DNA of 6,582 bases from Nanobdellota archaeon (GTDB taxonomy: Archaea; Nanobdellota; Nanobdellia; SCGC-AAA011-G17; VGLX01), in contig JAUYDG010000031.1 of assembly GCA_030691925.1 (NCBI GenBank), positions 1 through 6,582 of the forward strand, in the 5' to 3' direction. The number at the start of each line of letters is the position of its first letter. Positions within the stretch are counted from its first letter, which is position 1. Positions 5,091-6,582 of this stretch are shown here, piece after piece. The notes under the pieces were generated by a model. The model saw nothing but the letters and a program-made list of their open reading frames with translations. It did no database searches and was not told where the DNA came from. A program made the translations under genes and the position numbers.

Positions 5091-5771
5091 ATGTTAAAGA
5101 TATTAGTCGGTTGCCCTGCTTCGGAGCTTAAAGGATACGCGTTAGAGCGTTACGCAGAAGGTATCAAGTCCTTGGATTACCCCCATCTTGATATTATGAT
5201 AGTTGACAATTCAAAAGGTGACTCTTATCTTGGGAAGATTAAGCGGTTAGGCCTTCCAGTTGTAAAAGGCCCCTACAGCGAGTCTGCCAGGCAGAGGATA
5301 ATTGATTCCAGAAATATTTTGAGGCAGAAAGCGCTAGATGAAGGCTACGACTACTTTTTTTCTTTGGAACAGGATGTTATCCCTCCTCGAGATGTGATTC
5401 AACAGCTTTTGGGGCGTGGAAAAAAAATAGTTACAGGCGTATATTTCAGTTATCAGACCAATAATAATGTCACTTTGCTTGTCCCTTTGCTGTGGAAGAG
5501 GGTTGGCAAGGATGAGGTAAGGTTTATGCTGGAAAAAGAGGTTGCAGAACCGAAGCTTATCGAGGTTGGCGCCTGCGGTTTGGGATGTATCCTTATTCAT
5601 AGGGATGTTTTAGAAAAGGTTAAGTTCAGGTTTGATAAAAGAGACAAAGGCTTTGATGATATGTGGTTTTGCAAGGATTCTTTCGATGCAGGTTTTAGAA
5701 TATTTGCTGACACTTCGGTTAAGTGCAAGCATCTTATTAAGGGATGGACTTGGGATGGTGTCAAGAAATGA
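5091..5771 (+). CDS. GT-A-fold glycosyltransferase-like protein, paralogue 1
   Basis: 226 residues, no signal peptide or membrane segment, so probably cytoplasmic or peripheral. It begins with a Rossmann-like strand (KILVGCPA), then IMIVDNSKGDSY (35-46), a family-2-like nucleotide-sugar-binding pattern. FFSLEQDVIPP (89-99) holds EQD at the place of the metal-binding DxD motif. ACGLGCILIHRDVL (161-174) resembles the GT-A acceptor-side segment, and FDD (188-190) and a late His (214, in KCKH) are where GT-A enzymes often place the catalytic acid and a metal ligand. The role is inferred from these patterns: transfer of a sugar from a nucleotide donor, acceptor unknown. The next gene is a paralogue with the same motif order. 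The gene is preceded by a box A 27 nt upstream and overlaps the next start by four bases (ATGA), so the two are translationally coupled. Confidence 0.75.
   Translation: MLKILVGCPASELKGYALERYAEGIKSLDYPHLDIMIVDNSKGDSYLGKIKRLGLPVVKGPYSESARQRIIDSRNILRQKALDEGYDYFFSLEQDVIPPRDVIQQLLGRGKKIVTGVYFSYQTNNNVTLLVPLLWKRVGKDEVRFMLEKEVAEPKLIEVGACGLGCILIHRDVLEKVKFRFDKRDKGFDDMWFCKDSFDAGFRIFADTSVKCKHLIKGWTWDGVKK
5322..5356 (+). repeat. 35-nt direct repeat, copy 1 (in glycosyltransferase paralogue 1)
   Basis: These 35 bases are identical to 6005-6039 and encode the RQKALDEGYDY segment just before the EQD metal site. Flanking sequence of the two genes differs at many third positions. Confidence 0.9.
5757..5760 (+). 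promoter_or_regulatory. Shine-Dalgarno site deciding the start of paralogue 2
   Basis: GGTG, complementary to the CACC of the 16S rRNA tail, lies 7 nt before ATG 5768, inside the end of the upstream gene. With the ATGA overlap it favours 5768 over the in-frame ATG at 5744, which would add eight residues absent from the paralogue. Confidence 0.5.
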
Positions 5772-6463
5772 AACTTCCCAAGGTCTTGGTTGGCTGTCCG
5801 ACTTCTTTTCATAAAGAGTATTGTTTAGACAAGTATGTTGCAGGTGTTAAGGCTTTGACTTACAAAAGCTTTGATATTTTGCTTGTTGATAATTCAAAAG
5901 ATAATACCTATTTTGAAAAAATTAAAAAATCTGGCTTGCCAGTTGTTAAAGGCCCTTGGTTTGAAGGTGCTATGGACAGGATCATAACTTCCAGGAATAT
6001 TTTAAGGCAGAAAGCGCTAGATGAAGGCTACGACTACTTCTTCTCATTAGAACAAGATGTTATTCCTCCGCCTGATGTTTTGGAAAGGGTGCTTAAGCAT
6101 GATAAGAAGATAGTTACAGGAATTTATTTTGCCCATAACACAATGCCTGACGGCTCCGCTCCGCTAATCCCTTTGGTTTACAAGCTTGTCGACGAGAAGA
6201 CTCTTACTATGGTTCCTATCGCGCCCAAGGAGTTTGAAAGCAATGCCCTTATCGAGGTTGTCTCTGCAGGCTTGGGCTGCGTTTTGATACATAGGGACGT
6301 TTTGAAAGATGTAAAGTTCAGGTATGAGAACAAGGTTTTTGATGATAGGTTCTTCTTCATTGACTGCCACCATAAAGGTTTTAAAGTATTCTGTGATACC
6401 TCAGTCAAGTGTAAGCATTTTATTTTGAACAGGCCTTACCCATGGAGCGTGATTAAGAAATGA
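5768..6463 (+). CDS. GT-A-fold glycosyltransferase-like protein, paralogue 2
   Basis: 231 residues from ATG 5768, paralogous to the gene just upstream along its whole length. The order is the same: KVLVGCP, DILLVDNSKDNTYF, NILRQKALDEGYDYFFSL then EQD (95-97), AGLGCVLIHRDVL, FDD (191-193) and SVKCKH with His217. It differs mainly in the middle (residues 122-160), where MPDGSAPLIP and the following stretch differ in sequence and are slightly longer; this part may shape acceptor or donor choice. No signal peptide or membrane helix is visible. It starts on the stop of paralogue 1 and its own TGA overlaps the next ATG, so the three genes are probably made in fixed proportion. Two sequential transfers in one glycan, or a heterodimer, are both possible; neither is shown by the sequence. 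Confidence 0.75.
   Translation: MKLPKVLVGCPTSFHKEYCLDKYVAGVKALTYKSFDILLVDNSKDNTYFEKIKKSGLPVVKGPWFEGAMDRIITSRNILRQKALDEGYDYFFSLEQDVIPPPDVLERVLKHDKKIVTGIYFAHNTMPDGSAPLIPLVYKLVDEKTLTMVPIAPKEFESNALIEVVSAGLGCVLIHRDVLKDVKFRYENKVFDDRFFFIDCHHKGFKVFCDTSVKCKHFILNRPYPWSVIKK
6005..6039 (+). repeat. 35-nt direct repeat, copy 2 (in glycosyltransferase paralogue 2)
   Basis: Second copy of the bases at 5322-5356, in the same codon phase, 683 bp further on. The pair marks the best conserved part of the duplicated gene. Confidence 0.9.
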
Positions 6464-6582
6464 AAACTAAGGATTTGGTTAAGAAAATCTTGGAATGTGA
6501 TATGAGGAGTATAGCTAGGGCTACTACTTGCATGGAGAATGAGCTTAGGGGCCATAAGTATTTGCTTAAAAAGCTGGAAGAG
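6460..6582 (+). CDS. Partial CDS, N-terminus resembling MeaB/ArgK-type P-loop GTPase
   Basis: Only the first 41 codons are inside the window. The start ATG overlaps the TGA of the previous gene (ATGA) and has GTGAT and GGAG sequences 6-12 nt upstream, so the start is firm. The peptide (MKTKDLVKKILECDMRSIA... then TCMENELRGHKYLLKKLEE) fits the helical leader of MeaB/ArgK proteins, which read roughly LxxxxLxGDxRALARxxTxxEN followed by LL..L before the P-loop. Those GTPases protect and reload methylmalonyl-CoA mutase and related B12 enzymes. The P-loop would come within the next 15-25 residues and is not visible, so the family call is tentative. Coupling to two glycosyltransferases would be unusual for this family. 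Confidence 0.5.
   Translation, partial: MKTKDLVKKILECDMRSIARATTCMENELRGHKYLLKKLEE

Noticed and set aside
5087..5131. ATG at 5087 as start of the first glycosyltransferase
   Set aside because: Out of frame with the GT motifs and stops after 14 codons. ATG 5091 gives MLKILVGCP, matching the paralogue.
5744..5767. Earlier in-frame ATG for glycosyltransferase paralogue 2
   Set aside because: It adds eight residues (MDLGWCQE) with no counterpart in the paralogue and lies deep inside the upstream gene. ATG 5768 has the ATGA overlap and a GGTG site.
1..6582. CRISPR array, insertion sequence, integrase or attachment sites
   Set aside because: No regularly spaced short repeats, no transposase-like frame and no terminal inverted repeats. 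The tRNA 3' ends are not duplicated elsewhere in the window.

Overview
The window looks like AT-rich archaeal DNA, most probably from a small-genome DPANN-type archaeon; that placement is inferred. The evidence is two tRNA genes interrupted at the archaeal 37/38 position, no encoded CCA, TATA-like box A elements about 27-31 nt before several starts (leaderless or nearly leaderless transcripts), and a leucyl-tRNA synthetase ending in an archaeal-type C-terminal domain. No CRISPR array, insertion sequence, integrase or replication origin was seen.

Left part (35-4157, minus strand). leuS (1518-4157) encodes an 879-residue leucyl-tRNA synthetase. Its catalytic, zinc and editing parts are bacterial in type, but its last ~140 residues match archaeal/eukaryotic LeuRS. 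Downstream, after 75 bp and with its own candidate promoter, lies a secreted clostripain-family (C11) cysteine protease. Its reading frame is broken by one base, giving an N-terminal fragment with signal peptide (1209-1442) and a long fragment with the catalytic His and Cys (35-1219).

Middle (4158-4722, plus strand). An 80-bp divergent promoter region separates leuS from tRNA-Arg(UCU) (25-nt intron) and tRNA-Cys(GCA) (42-nt intron). Next comes a likely two-gene unit: a 42-residue CxxC...CxxC mini-protein with an apparent TTG start, and a cold-shock-domain protein whose Shine-Dalgarno sequence follows the mini-protein's stop.

Right part (4918-6582, plus strand). A 173-bp gap holds an 8-bp inverted repeat and a T6 tract. 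It is followed by two tandem paralogous GT-A-like glycosyltransferases and the first 41 codons of a third gene whose N-terminus resembles MeaB/ArgK-type P-loop GTPases. All three are joined by ATGA stop/start overlaps and look like one translationally coupled operon.

The points most worth following up are the mosaic LeuRS, the frameshifted protease, the unannotated mini-protein in front of the cold-shock gene, and the glycosyltransferase pair that share a 35-nt identical core.
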